Below, one piece after another: positions 26,218-39,705 of a stretch of DNA of 64,000 nucleotides. Numbering within the stretch: the first letter of the stretch is position 1; each line of letters starts with the position of its first letter. The notes under the pieces were generated by a model. The model saw only the letters and a program-made list of their open reading frames with translations, had not been told where the DNA came from and made no database searches. Position numbers and translations under genes: made by a program. Source of the DNA: Monosporascus cannonballus (lineage: Eukaryota > Ascomycota > Sordariomycetes > Xylariales); assembly GCA_004154925.1 (NCBI GenBank), contig QJNS01000310.1, positions 1-64,000 on the forward strand, written 5' to 3'.

Positions 26218-27783
26218 ATGGTCACGCCTCGCTCTCTATGCCACTCCCGTAATAATGTCTTTTTGGGGGAGGGACCATGCAGTCACCGCCGCGGATGCAT
26301 TGGGCTAGTTAATTTCAGTCCCAGAGGCTTTTCTGTCCATCGGCAGACGGAGGCAGGCACTTTTGTCAACCTGCCAGCATGGTGCAAACGCCATGGCTCC
26401 GGTCTTTTACGGCCATAACGCACAATAGATTGGCATTCGCGCACTAGGTTCCAGCTTGTTTTCGGAATCTCATATTGTATTGAGTCATAGTTTTCTCATT
26501 AGCTTCCCGTCACAGCTTATGATGGACCAGATGTGCGGGTCAGGTTGCAACATGATGACAATAGAATCAGCTGAGTCCGGAGAGCAAGGTCCTGACTATG
26601 AAAGTGGGAAGTGAAGCTATCCTGTCCTCTCAGAATGGCAAGCGCGAGAGCAGAGCAGCGGCCATTTCCCCCTTGTCATTTGCATAGTTATGTGTGTGTT
26701 TATACTGCTTTTCGGGAGACTGGACCGTCATGAATATTTCCATATGCAAGACTTTTCACTCTTCGCCCGGCTCAGATCAAGCGTAGTTGGCGTCTTTTCC
26801 TCCTTTATCAACGCAAGCACAAATCCACGCATGCATGTCCAACCAGTACTTTGTCTGTATTTGTCATGAGAATATGGAATTGGCTGGCCTGCACGGAACA
26901 TGATTTATCATCCTGCAAGACGCCCCTAGCGGCTATTATACTAGCGACTACCTAGCGGGAATCCGATGACGGAGTCAGAAGTCGAGAGACGTTTTTCTTT
27001 GCACAACGGCTCACGTATACAGCATGGCAACTACCTAGCCTATGTAGTCACTCCATTGGACTTTTGTGCTCGCTCATCTTAGGGTATTTAATATAATGTA
27101 TGACTTCCCAAGTATGTCTGATTCAGCCATGCTTTACCAAGCCAGCTCGAAGTGTACCAATGTATATAACCTTAGTATTTACATGTAGGTACTTATGACA
27201 TGCACCAGTTACGATGTCCATGTGTTCTCTAAGGTATCATCATGTGAGTTGAGGTGGTGCTGCTGGACCGCAGTGCAGCAAAGGTGTAGAATATCGAAAA
27301 TTTAGAGTCAACATACATAATACAGATAGCTTTATTAACTAGTGAGTTTAATCGATCACTGTAGCCCATTGATTCCGCCTCCACAGGCCAACTATGTACC
27401 TCGCACGCAATCGCCGAAAAACTCGACAGTTATTTACATAAAGCCACCTCTGCATTCCTTATTGGCATAATAGTGTGATACATGTAAAGTTACCCAAAGT
27501 AAGCGCCCATTGCGCAAAAATCCTAGCCGCGCAATAAGTGCGCTCATGTTATTACAATTTACAATTTGCGATTTTTCTTTTCTCTTTTTGGAATCTCGAG
27601 CACTGCTCTGACTCAACCCTTCGACCGGCCCGCACATAAAAAGGAGTTCGGACTTCTCGGAGCGGAGAGTTCCAAAACTAGAACTCTAAACTTATAATTT
27701 CTGGTATCCCCAGTAGAATATAGAAGGGAAGAGAGGTGAAAGAGATAAGAAAACTAAGGAGCAGGACCCCAAGGGACGCCATC
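26218..27783. other. Intergenic: NAP1 3' side and SER33-like promoter
   Basis: About 1.6 kb with no gene supported. The bases just after 26217 are the likely NAP1 3' UTR. Further on the DNA is AT-rich with no ORF of note. The last 100 bases before 27784 are purine-rich, consistent with a leader. Confidence 0.55.
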
Positions 27784-29641
27784 ATGTCGGAAGCAAAGAA
27801 CATCGCAGTGCGCTTACAGAGAGATGCGTCTCATCACCTGAGTGTGTCTCCGTCAACGACTTTCCACTCCCCGCCGTCAAGCTTGGGCGGGGCTCTACGT
27901 GGGTTAGAGAAACAGCTTAAGCCTTTCAATACCCAGGACATCAAGATCCTACTCCTCGAAAATGTCAATCAGAGTGGCAAGGATATACTCAAGGCCCAAG
28001 GCTATCAAGTGGAAGCCTTGAAAACCTCTCTACCCGAAGACCAGCTAATTGAGAAAATTAGGTGAGTTCTGCAAGCACCGGCCGGCCGTGTTGTGCAAGG
28101 CAATATCGACTTAGGGACGACCATGACCTCCTTTTCCATCCAACAGCCCTTGAACGTCCTGTTCCTTTACAGATTGCCCATGCCAGTCACTGACTCGCTC
28201 GGCAGAGACGTCCACGTCATTGGCATCCGATCAAAGACGAAGCTGACAGCAGAGGTCCTCGGGGAAGCGAAGAACCTGCTCGTCATTGGCTGTTTCTGCA
28301 TTGGCACCAACCAAGTGGACCTGGACTTCGCGGCTCATCATGGCATTGCAGTCTTCAACTCACCTTTTGCCAACTCTCGCAGCGTCGCTGAGCTGGTTAT
28401 CGCAGAGATAATCACGCTTGCCCGTCAACTCGGCGACCGATCGAATGAGATGCACAATGGAACCTGGAACAAGGTGAGTGCCAAGTGCTGGGAAATTCGT
28501 GGCAAGACTCTCGGTTCGTATACCCACCGCCGTCGTCTCTGTGCATTGCAACCTAAGTTTAACGACATTTGTAGGTATCGTCGGCTATGGCCACATTGGC
28601 TCGCAGTTGTCGGTACTGGCGGAAGCCATGGGGATGTCAGTTATCTACTACGATGTCGCAAACTTGATGGCGATGGGCACCGCGCAACAAGTGCCGACTC
28701 TGGAGCAGCTCCTCAACGAGGCCGATTTTGTGACTCTGCATGTGCCTGAGTTGCCCGAGACCAAGAACATGATTGCCGCCGCGCAGTTGGCCGAGATGAA
28801 GGATGGTGCATACTTAATCAATGCCAGTCGCGGCATGGTAGTGGACATTCCCGCCCTGATAAACGCCATGCGCAGCGGCAAGATCGCCGGCGCCGCGCTT
28901 GACGTCTACCCGAACGAACCGAGGGCTAACGGCGACTACTTCAACAATACTCTGAACGGATGGGAAGAAGATCTGCGCGGAGTCAAGAACATCATCCTCA
29001 CCCCGCATATTGGCGGCAGCACTGAAGAGGCACAGAGGGCGATTGGCATTGAAGGTATGATTTCCCCATCTGTTGAGAGACGAACACCCTGCTGAACCGG
29101 GATCCTTAGTTGGCGAGGCTTTGGTCCGCTATATTAACCAGGGCAGCACTCTGGGCAGCGTCAACATGCCTGAGGTCAACCTACGCTCATTGACGCCGGA
29201 CGAACCAAACCACGCAAGAGTGAGTTTTAGCAAGGCCCCGGGGCTCACAACAACCAACTAATTGCCTCTAGGTCATTTATATCCACAAGAACGTACCGGG
29301 TGTCCTCCGAAAAGGTAAAAAGCCCCCCGAACGATTCTTGTGAAGAACATGAGGCTCACATCCGAACAGTCAACGAGATACTCGGCAACCACAACGTCGA
29401 TAAGCAGATCAGCGACAGCAAAGGCGACGTGAGGACCCAACGCAGCTAATTTGTGCCCATTCAATGCTAACCGTAAGCAGATTGCGTACCTCATGGCAGA
29501 TGTGAGCGATGTCCAAACCAGTGACATCAAGGATATATATGATTCGCTCGATGCACTAAGCTGTAAGTTTCAAGACGGAATATTTAAAGACAGCGTTGCT
29601 AACTTGGGCCAGCACGCATCTTGGTGCGCGTGCTTTACTAA
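27784..29641 (+). CDS. SER33: D-3-phosphoglycerate dehydrogenase
   Basis: Cytosolic first enzyme of phosphorylated serine synthesis: 3-phosphoglycerate + NAD+ to 3-phosphohydroxypyruvate. 462 residues (yeast Ser3/Ser33 469). Eight exons: 27784-28061, 28206-28513, 28575-29054, 29110-29219, 29272-29314, 29370-29428, 29481-29562 and 29613-29641. After an N-terminal extension come IGIRSKTKLT, the NAD-binding fingerprint GYGHIGSQ (about 198-205), NASRGMVVDI, GAALDVYPNEP and the HIGGSTEEAQ block with the active-site His. A C-terminal ACT domain begins at about residue 393 (VIYIHKNVPGVLRKV), where serine feedback binding occurs in this family. The protein ends SSRILVRVLY. The bases after NGTWNK look like a donor (GTGAGT) but code for VSAKCWEIRGKTLG, so the true donor is GTTCGT after 28513. 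Yeast has two paralogues and I cannot say which this matches. Confidence 0.93.
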
Positions 29642-31468
29642 GCACAAAGGCACAAAAACTACAAGGTTACCAAATTATGCAAACATCATGTAGAAATGTT
29701 ACTGAGACAGCGGGCCCGGTCGAATATATTCAGACTTGGAGCTTCAAGCTTGGTGTGAATCCATTGATGATGGTCTGCGCGAAAGAGAATAAAAAAGGAG
29801 ACGTTCAACACGGGGCGGGTCTCTCTATTGGGCAAGCGTATATTATTCAACCTGCTGCAGTTTCGGTGATAAGGATAGCCCGCATATCGGGCCGGGCGTG
29901 GCGTAGACGGGGATCTACTTGCAATGTAGGTAGGTAGTGGTATCATGATATATTTATTGAAAGCCTCATATACAATTCCACGTAGCCTCTCATCAAAAGA
30001 GGCTTTAAGTATGCGTGCTCAATAGGTTAAGAACGAAGAAGGCTATAGAAGGGCTGGCTTTGTAGGACACCACCTCCGCCGGTAATCACAGGTATTTCTC
30101 CGTACAACAGACAAATTGTGTGAGGATGGATATAGCGGATAGCGGGAATTACATGGGCCAAGGATGGCGAATTTGACGGGACTAGGATTACCCAGTAAAC
30201 GGGCACCCTTTCTTCAAACCCCTGACACGCTAAGATATCAGTCTCCTGAGATACCGTCCCCAGTATTTTCGAAAAACTTCGAAAAGAGGCTGGGAGTTGG
30301 CCCTGACGTTACCTAGGTTTGGTTGGTTGGGTCGAAGGACTAGAGCGATAGCAGAGTCCCGAAAGTACGAAGGAAGCAAAAGTTACCAGAGCTACATAAG
30401 GTAGGTAGGTAGCTACTTACGAAGAAGTATGGGCACCGAGTGGGCTAGCTGAGCTGGCTGGCGGGGTACCTACACCAACACAAACGCTGGAATATACCGG
30501 CGATAGGCAGTTATGTATCCGGTGGAGGCTCGTGCGTACTCATATACTGCCACACGTGGCATGCAATGAGGCATAGACGATTCGGTACCGATAGGATCTG
30601 ATGGGTACATTACCTACATCCGCACGGGCTTCCCGCCATGGCAGTTTATGTCGAAAGACTCTGTGCTGATTTGCTACAAAGCCACACCGTCCCATACAGA
30701 CTGATAGGTACCCAACTTCGCTGTATTGTATCATGTGTATTGTAGTCAGCCCTTACTCCGAAATTGTATCTTCAACGCACTTTTAGGGAGAAAGCCCCAT
30801 CTTGTCTATCACGAAGTCGGGAAATAATAATTCATCACCTTGTCCTTTTCCAGTTTTTTCTCTTCGAGGTTATTTCCCTGCCTCTTGCGAACACCGTGTA
30901 TCACCTTACATTGGGTCCCTGCTGCTCTTGCTACCCGTAACTTACCTACCCGACCTCCGCACTGCATTAACCGCTTGACACCGAAGAACAGGGGGTTCTA
31001 ACTAACTACATACCTAGTTACCTTTTACCGCTAGAAAAAGGAGACTAGGAAGAAGAGACAACGATCCGACCTGGTCTAAGTGACGGACGCACTCTCTTTG
31101 CCCTCAAAGGCATACCCAGCCCTCACAGGTATATTCGTCTTTCCAAACCCGGTTTCTTCACGGCCTTCTCCTGTCCTTCTCCCGCCCTAGGGATTTTGAC
31201 CCGACTCTTCCATCGGCAATCGTTTCGCTACTTGTGGAAGTCGCCTGAGGGACCCCCTATCTTCTGCAGCCAGCCAATCGACACCTTCTTTACCCATCTG
31301 TTTAGCTACCTAATAATCCTCGTGCGCGAATGCCTCCAACTCTTGCTTTCCCTTAGAACCAGCCTTTACCGCCCGTAATCATCCTCCCTCTCGCCTCAGG
31401 TCTCTCGACTTCTCGCGCCGCGCAATCGAACTTGATTCAGACTTGATTTCCGAGAGAGAGAAGGCTCC
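29642..31468. other. Intergenic: upstream region of the class V myosin gene
   Basis: About 1.8 kb without a supportable gene. TAGG clusters occur at 29925-29938 and 30400-30413. The last 600 bases before the myosin ATG are pyrimidine-rich on the + strand, like a long fungal leader. Short ORFs are not coding-like. Confidence 0.5.
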
Positions 31469-34400
31469 ATGTCGCATAGCTACGATGTTGGTACGAGAGC
31501 TTGGCAACCGGATGCCACCGAGGGCTGGGTGGCGTCCGAGGTTGTCAAGAAGACGGTCAATGGTGATAAGGTGACGCTGGAGTTCAAGCTCGAGAACGAC
31601 GAGGTATGGCAAATCACGAAGTCCGAACCTTGAGCCGGCTCGTAGCTAACCGCTTCTGAATCTCTTCACCAGATCAAAACCATCGAAGTCGCTCTCGATG
31701 CCTTGCAGAACTCCGGCGACCCGTCTCTGCCCCCTCTAATGAACCCCTCTATGCTTGAGGCCAGTGACGATCTGACAAACCTGTCCCATCTCAATGAACC
31801 TGCTGGTATGTTCTACGCTTTATACTCCCGCCCGGAGCTGTCCGCTTCTGAACGACCAGCTGCCGGTCTGCTAGCGAGCTGCTTTCGCTGATCCTTATCC
31901 TCCCGTATCTTGCAGTGCTTCAAGCGATCCGCCTCCGATATGCCCAAAAGGAGATATATACCTACAGTGGAATTGTCCTAATAGCCACGAACCCTTTCGC
32001 TCGGGTCGATTCTCTCTACGTTCCGGGAATGGTTCAGGTGTATGCTGGCAAGCAGAGGGAGACACAGGCACCTCATCTGTTCGCCATCGCCGAGGAGGCG
32101 TTCATGTGAATACCAGCCCTGTTACCGTCCTCCTTGTTGTGACGCCGAGGCTAACCCAACCTGCTCAGGAAAATGGTCAAGGATGGTAAGAATCAAACCG
32201 TAGTGGTTTCCGGTGAGTCTGGTGCCGGGAAAACAGTCAGCGCAAAATACATCATGCGGTACTTTGCAACAAGAGAATCCCCCGACAATCCCGGCGGCCG
32301 GTCCAAGAAGGGGGCCGAAGCCATGAGTGAGACGGAAGAACAGATTTTAGCCACAAATCCCATAATGGAAGCTTTCGGAAACGCCAAAACGACTCGAAAC
32401 GACAACTCGTCGAGATTCGGCAAGTATATCGAGATCATGTTCGACGATAAGACAAACATCATCGGAGCCAGGATCCGGACCTACCTACTCGAGCGCTCGA
32501 GGTTGGTCTTCCAGCCCTTGAAGGAGAGGAACTACCATATATTCTACCAGCTCCTTGCTGGTGCAACAGAGAAAGAGCGCCAGGAGCTTGATCTCTTGCC
32601 CGTTGAACAGTTCGACTACCTCAACCAAGGCAATGCCCCAACCATCGATGGCGTTGACGACAAGGCTGAGTTCGTAGCTACCAAGAAGTCTCTCAGCACC
32701 ATCGGCGTGGACGAATCCCAGCAGGCGGGTATCTTCAAACTGCTCGCCGGTCTGCTCCACCTCGGCAATGTTAAGATCACGGCGTCGCGGAACGACAGTG
32801 TGCTAGCCCCGACTGACCCGTCGTTGGAGCGGGCGTGCGCCATTCTCGGTATCGATGCCACCGAATTTGCCAAGTGGACCGTGAAGAAACAGCTCGTCAC
32901 GCGTGGCGAGAAGATCGTGTCTAACCTGACGCAGCAGCAAGCTACAGTCGTGCGTGACTCTGTCGCCAAGTACATATATTCCGCTCTGTTCGATTGGTTG
33001 GTCGAGGTGATCAATAGGAGTCTTGCCACTGAAGAAGTCCTGAACCGTGTCGCTTCCTTCATTGGAGTGCTCGATATCTACGGCTTTGAACATTTTGCCA
33101 AGAACTCATTTGAGCAGTTCTGTATTAATTACGCCAACGAAAAGTTACAACAGCAATTCAACTCGCACGTCTTCAGACTTGAGCAGGAGGAGTACGTCAG
33201 GGAACAGATCGACTGGACCTTCATTGACTTCTCCGATAACCAGCCATGTATCGACTTGATTGAGGGCAAACTGGGTATCCTATCGCTACTGGATGAAGAG
33301 TCGAGGTTGCCCATGGGCACAGACGACCAGTTCGTTACCAAGCTTCATCATAACTTTGCCGCCGACAAGAACAAGTTCTACAAGAAGCCACGGTTCGGCA
33401 AGTCCTCCTTCACTGTTTGTCATTATGCCGTCGATGTCACGTATGAATCGGAGGGCTTCATCGAGAAGAACAGGGATACCGTACCAGACGAGCATATGGA
33501 AGTCCTCCGTGCTTCTACCAATCAGTTCCTCGGCCGGGTACTCGCTGCGGCGTCGGCTGTCCGTGAGAAAGACGTCGCCTCCACCGGCTCCGCCGTCGCA
33601 AAGCCTACGGCAGGGAGAAAGATTGGAGTGGCTGTTAACCGCAAGCCCACTCTTGGCGGCATCTTCCGCTCATCCTTGATCGAGCTCATGACGACCATCG
33701 GGAACACCAATGTTCATTACATACGATGTATCAAGCCGAACGAGGCCAAGGAAGCATGGAAGTTTGAAGGTCCCATGGTTCTCAGCCAGCTGAGAGCCTG
33801 TGGCGTGCTCGAGACCATTCGCATTAGTACTGCTGGTTATCCGGGTCGTTGGACCTACGAGGAGTTTGCGCTGCGATACTACCTGCTAGTGCCTTCAACT
33901 CAATGGCAGACCGAGATCCGGCAGTTGGTCAAGGAAATCCTCGCGAAAGCGCTCGGTTCACTCACAGGTTCGGGGACAGATAATTACCAGCTGGGTTTAA
34001 CCAAGATCTTCTTCCGCGCTGGTATGCTTGCCCACCTGGAAAACCTTCGCCAGACTCGCATGAGCGAAGCGGCCACCTTGATCCAGAAGAATCTCAAGGC
34101 GAGATACTACCGGCGCAAGTATCTCGAAGCTCGTGGATCCATCGTGACCTTCCAGTCACTGGTCAGGGCTCATGCCACTCGACTAAGGGCGCAGGAGCTG
34201 CGGACAAACAAGGCAGCCACGACAATCCAGAGAGTGTGGAGGGGACACAAACAGCGAAAGGAGTTCCTTCGCATACGCAATCATGTCGTGCTTGCCCAAG
34301 CCGCTGCTAGGGGTTATCTTCGCAGAAAGGAGATTATGGAAACCCGTGTGGGCAATGCCGTCCTCCTGATCCAGCGAGTATGGCGCGCGCGGCGGGAGCT

Positions 34401-36621
34401 GCGTAAGTGGAGAAGCTACCGCAAGAAAGTCATCCTCGTGCAGAGCCTGTACCGTGGCAGAAAGGCGAGGAAAGAGTATAAGAAGATACGGGAGGAGGCT
34501 CGCGATCTTAAGCAGATCTCCTACAAGCTGGAGAACAAGGTCGTTGAATTGACTCAGTCCCTAGGGACCATGAAGTCACAAAACAAGAGCCTCCTCACCC
34601 AGGTCGAAAATTACGAAAGTCAGATCAAATCATGGAAGAACCGGCACAATGCCCTCGAGACCAGGTCAAAGGAACTCCAGGCGGAAGCCAACCAGGCCGG
34701 TATCGCCGTTGCGAAATTGCAGGCCATGGAGGAAGAGATGAAGAAGTTACAGCACAATTTTGAAGAATCTGCATCGAATGTCAAGAGGATGCAGGAGGAA
34801 GAACGGGAGCTGAGGGAATCTTTGCGATCCGCGAATTCGGAGCTGGAACGCATCCGGGAGGAGAGGGAGCAACAGGAAAACGAGAAGCTATCACTGAGGG
34901 AGCAATTGGCGCAGCTGTCCGAAGAACTCGAGCTGGCCAGGCGGTCCGGCCCGGTCAATGGAGAGGTGACGAATGGCAACGCTGGCCCTCCGCCACCGTA
35001 CGGCTTGATTAACCTAGTCTCGTCCAAGAAGCCCAAGCGACGGAGCGCCGGCGCCGAGCCACGCGAGATGGACCGGTTCAGTGCTGCTTACAACCCTCGT
35101 CCCATCTCCATGGCTGTTACGGGTGGTGTTCACAGACCTCTCCCGGGCGTCGGTTTCATTCCGGGCGTGGATACGATCGAGGTGGAGCTGGATAATCTGC
35201 TAGCCGATGAGGACGGGTTGAACGAGGAGGTGACGATGGGCCTCATCAAGAACTTGAAGATCCCATCTCCAAATACGAACCCCCCACCCTCGGACAAGGA
35301 GGTCCTCTTCCCATCTTATCTCATTAACCTAGTGACGTCAGAGATGTGGAACAACGGCTTCGTCAAGGAGTCGGAGAGGTTCCTCGCCAATGTGATGCAG
35401 TCGATCCAGCAAGAGGTCATGCAGCACGATGGCGACGACGCGATCAACCCCGGCGCTTTCTGGCTATCAAACGTTCACGAGATGCTCTCGTTCGTCTTCC
35501 TAGCAGAAGACTGGTACGAGGCCCAGAAGACCGACAACTACGAGTACGATAGGCTCCTGGAAATCGTCAAGCACGACCTCGAGAGCTTGGAATTCAACAT
35601 CTACCATACGTGGATGAAGATCCTTAAGAAGAAGTTGCACAAGATGATCATCCCGGCCATCATCGAATCTCAGTCGCTGCCCGGCTTCGTCACGAATGAA
35701 AGTAACAGATTCCTTGGCAAGCTGCTGCAGACGAACTCAGCCCCTGCCTACAGCATGGACAACTTGCTCAGTCTGTTGAATAACGTCTTTAGGGCGATGA
35801 AGGCCTACTACCTAGAAGACTCTATCATCACTCAGACGGTCACCGAACTGCTCCGCCTAGTCGGCGTCACAGCGTTTAACGATCTGCTGATGCGCCGGAA
35901 CTTCCTTTCTTGGAAGAGAGGTCTGCAGATCAATTACAACATCACCCGTATCGAGGAGTGGTGCAAGAGCCATGACATGCCCGAGGGCACGCTACAGCTT
36001 GAGCATCTCATGGTACGTTGATCTAAGCGCTGGCCTCATTTGAATTTTTCTGACGTGGGCTCTAGCAAGCGACGAAGCTCCTCCAGCTCAAGAAGGCGAC
36101 ATTGAACGATATCGAGATTATCCAAGACATCTGCTGGATGTGAGTGTTTCCTGTATATGCCTCCAATTCTTCTCACAGCCTGGCTAACCCTGCTATGTAA
36201 AGGCTCTCGCCCAACCAGATTCAAAAACTGCTAAACCAGTACCTGGTGGCGGATTACGAACAGCCCATCAACGGAGAGATCATGAAGGCAGTAGCGTCCC
36301 GGGTGACGGAAAAGAGCGACGTGCTCCTGTTGCAGGCCGTGGATATGGACGACAGCGGACCTTACGAGATCGCCGAGCCGAGAGTGATCACTGCTCTTGA
36401 GACCTACACCCCATCATGTACGTTTTTAGGTTGAGTCCCCGGTGCGTCGACAGTGATTGACTAACGCGTCTCCAGGGCTACAAACCCCACGACTTAAGCG
36501 CCTGGCCGAGATCGTATCTGCGCAGGCCATCGCTCAGCAGGAAAAGTTGGAGGCGGAAGAATACGAAGCTAACGGCGAGGGCTTCGCCGAGGCGGACGAA
36601 GCCGAGGTCGATGCTGCCTAG
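31469..36621 (+). CDS. MYO2: Class V myosin heavy chain
   Basis: Actin-based motor for polarised vesicle and organelle transport to hyphal tips, 1578 residues. Exons are 31469-31603, 31673-31805, 31916-32105, 32169-36012, 36066-36139, 36203-36417 and 36476-36621. An SH3-like N-terminal region (GTRAWQPDATEGWV) leads into the motor with P-loop GESGAGKT (about 168-175), NDNSSRFGKY (switch I), DIYGFEHF (switch II) and the actin-binding VHYIRCIKPNE. Six IQ motifs follow (about 720-880, for example AATLIQKNLKARYY and AATTIQRVWRGHKQR). A coiled coil of heptad-rich Glu/Lys/Leu runs to about residue 1060. The globular DIL cargo-binding domain occupies the last 400 residues (SYLINLVTSEMW, LDNLLSLLNN-type sequence). 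Exons 5-7 finish the DIL domain (LMQATKLLQLKKA, ICWMLSPNQIQ, TPSWLQTP). A single fungal class V myosin would match MyoE/Myo2. Confidence 0.96.
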
Positions 36622-37676
36622 AACAGCGACGTAGCCGCAGAGCCCGGGTCCTTGTCGTCTCAGCACTGCTCAGGCTGTCCCATGGACGCCAGGCCTGTCC
36701 GTGCTCGATGCTCGCGACGGGGAGGCGTATGTCGCATTGGCTCCGGGGATCCGAGCCTCACATTTACTACCCCAGCTACATGCGGGACAAAAGCGGCACG
36801 AGAAACATGCGAGCAGCCCTCGTATGCGGTGAGGTACCCGCCGTTAACGGATGTCGAAGTGGTGGATGGAAGTAGAATGCTCGCGAGCATAACGGGGATG
36901 GGGGCGTTTCAATGCAGTTTCCTTTTGGCTCTAACAAGAGTGTATCGAGAACCGCATCATCTGGCATCTGAGTTGTACGGCCGTATATTTGTGAATATAA
37001 CTGTCGAGAGGGCTGATGTTTTCTACCATGCCGGCTGATAGCGAGAGAGCCTGGTCCTATCATCACACACGCGTGTCCGCTACGCTATGTAATTCTTAAG
37101 CCGACCACTCGCGTGCATAGCTAGGCTGCCCTATTGTTCACCCCAAAGATAACAAACTCCACGACGGATACCAGTGCTGGGTTACTTTCGTTTGATGGCA
37201 TTTGATCTCCATCCGGCAGGAACACTCGCCCCAGGGGGTAGGGGTAAACCACAAATACCTACGTTGCATGTCACTGCGGAAGAATGGGTGGGACAAGAGA
37301 TAGGGAGGGGAAAAGCGGAAAGGCTAAAGGGAGAGCTGAGGATAGGAGGGCAAGGACGGAGAGCTTAGGAAAGAGATATAGGGGGAAAGGGAGCGGAGCA
37401 CGTGACTTTGCCAACAGTTTTTAGCTATAGGTACCTCACTGGGTACATACGAATGAGCTAGGTGTGTATATGTATGTACAAGCAGCAAGCCTCCCGAAAA
37501 TTTCGGGTCCGTTTCCTGCGAACCCTCTCTCTTCACATTCGAAACGGCGATAGAGGTTCAGGTTTAAAAAACGGTCTTTTCGAGTTACAGGATTACTTAA
37601 TACTTAAACCGGCCAACGAGACCTTGTTCGGCCTGTTCTTAAAACTCTTTAGCGAAGGGCAAAAAGGGAAAGGGGA
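36622..37676. other. Intergenic: myosin 3' side and FAP7 upstream region
   Basis: About 1.05 kb; no gene supported. The + strand is purine-rich at about 37260-37400 and AT-rich just before the FAP7 ATG. ORFs here overlap on both strands and look random. Confidence 0.55.
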
Positions 37677-38533
37677 ATGATGCGCACTTCGCCGAACATC
37701 ATCATCACGGGCACCCCGGGCGTCGGCAAGACCACGCACTGTGAGGCCTTGGCGGAGAGGACGGGGCTGCGGCACCTCTCGGTCAACCAGATCGTCAAGG
37801 AGAAGGGGTGCCACGAGGGCTGGGACGAGGAATTCATGAGCTGGATCGTGGACGAGGACAAGGTGAACAGCATACCATCATTAAAATATCTAGCGCGCGC
37901 AGAGGCACACGCGCGCGCGCCCCATCCCTTGTGTCGCGATAGATAGAAAGGGAAGATGAGGCAGGGGCTTACGGAAACGTCGCAGCTACTGGACGAGATC
38001 GAGCCCGAGGCCCTCGCAGGCGGCTGCATCATCGACTGGCACGCGTGCGACCTGTTCCCCGAGAGCTGGATCGACCTCGTGGTCGTCCTGCGCGTGGACT
38101 CGACGGCGCTGTACGATCGCCTGACGGCAAGGTACGTGCGTTCCGTTCAGGGCGCGGGAAATGAAGACCTCTCCCCTCCCCTTTCCTCCTCATCTTGCCA
38201 CCAACCGCCCCTTCTTTCTTACCCTGCACCACCCCCTCTCCCAACCAGCCACTACCCAGGCAAACTAACCCCTGGGTGTGCGCACCCGCTAGGAAATATC
38301 CGGAGGCGAAGCTGCAGGAGAACCTGGACTCGGAGATCATGCAGGTGCTGCTGCAGGAGGCGCGGGACTCGTACGACGCCGAGATGGTCGTCGAGCTCAG
38401 CAGCAACGACGCCGACGAGATGGAGAGCAACGTCGACCGCATCGAGGCGTGGGTCAGGCAGTGGAAGAAGGACCAGGCCGCGCGGCGGGAGACGACAGAA
38501 GGCGAAGCGGGAGGGGAAGGTGGCGGGGAGTAA
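37677..38533 (+). CDS. FAP7: Adenylate kinase isoenzyme 6 homologue Fap7 (ribosome maturation)
   Basis: Atypical nuclear adenylate kinase/ATPase that works with Rps14 in the final cleavage of 20S pre-rRNA; 190 residues (yeast Fap7 197). Exons are 37677-37862, 37986-38131 and 38293-38533. The Walker A GTPGVGKTT sits at residues 12-20, followed by SVNQIVKEKG (NMP-binding part), the IIDWHACDLFPE block with the conserved Asp-x-His of the AK6 family, and RLTARKYPEAKLQEN (lid side). The Glu/Gly-rich C-terminus (TTEGEAGGEGGGE) is not conserved. Two ATGs stand together at 37677 and 37680, and either can start. Intron 1 (123 bp) has a weak donor, GTGAAC, and contains alternating CG/CA dinucleotides. 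Intron 2 (161 bp) has pyrimidine tracts. It lies head-to-tail behind the myosin gene. Confidence 0.9.
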
Positions 38534-39301
38534 GGCAATAGATTGTGCTCCCCATTCTGTCTGATACGTAATAAACTGCTAGGTAAAAGAAACCCGGGAA
38601 GAGCTTTAGGGGTTTTTTGTCGGGCTTCCCCTATACGTATGCAATATGGCTTCATTCATAAGCTGTTTGATTGTCACGACCCTGTGTGCAATACCAGCCA
38701 GATCGACCCAGTCTCATAGATTCCTACGGCGGTCACTTGGCAGGCGGCGTATCGCTCGTACATGCCAAATAGACCCTAGGAAGCCGATGACGGCAGCATC
38801 TGCGAGCAGCGTGGTGGCATACCCTCTACAGGCCTAAGCAGGGTAGGTGTCTGAAGGCACAGTGTACATAGTTGTATAGTCACTGTGTGTATATATAGTG
38901 TGTAAATTTTGGGACCAACTTTTTGTTAGGCGCATATAGCTGGCTGGTACTACATGCACGATACATCCGACTACAGACTTCGTCGCGGCTGGACGTAAGT
39001 ATCAATATTGTACTAACGAGTACCCACGCCAAAAAAAAAAGGAGATCACACATATCACCGTATGCGTCACCGGCCGAGCATGAAACTAGCTACATAGGTA
39101 ACCCCCTTCAGCAGGACACCTTCACATATATAAGTCCTGTCCCGTTGCGTGTACGGACGTCGCGACCAGAGGGGGGTAAACGGCATCTAATTTCTATTTC
39201 CGTTTCTCTTCCCCCACTATCATATTATCTCCCTTCTCCTCGACCCCTTAATCCACCACTCCCCCCACCCCCCCGGGGTTAAAAAAAAAAAGATCCAAAA
39301 G
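38534..39301. other. Intergenic: FAP7 3' side and HAM1 upstream region
   Basis: 770 bases without a gene. Just before the HAM1 ATG lie a pyrimidine-rich tract (about 39185-39275), a GGGG step and an 11-base A run (39281-39291). Confidence 0.55.
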
Positions 39302-39673
39302 ATGGCCCCCCCGGTCGTGAACTTCATCACGGGCAACGCCAACAAGCTGGCGGAGGTCCGGGCGATCCTCGAGCCGGCGGGCATCGAGGTGCGGAGTCGG
39401 GCGCTCGACCTGCCCGAGATCCAGGGCACGCTCGAGGAGGTGACGCGCGCCAAGTGCCGCGCCGCCGCCGACCTCGCCGGCGGCCCCGTCCTCGTCGACG
39501 ACACCTGCCTCTGCTTCGACGCCCTCAACGGCCTGCCGGGCCCCTACATGTAAGTCGAGCCGTATCCGCGTGCGTGCACGCGTGGCGCCGTGTTATCTTT
39601 AGAGACCGAGGAGGAGGGGGGGGGGGGGGGGGGGGGGGGATGGGGGGGGGGGGGGGGGGGGGTNNNNNNNNNN

Positions 39674-39705
<32 letters not shown>

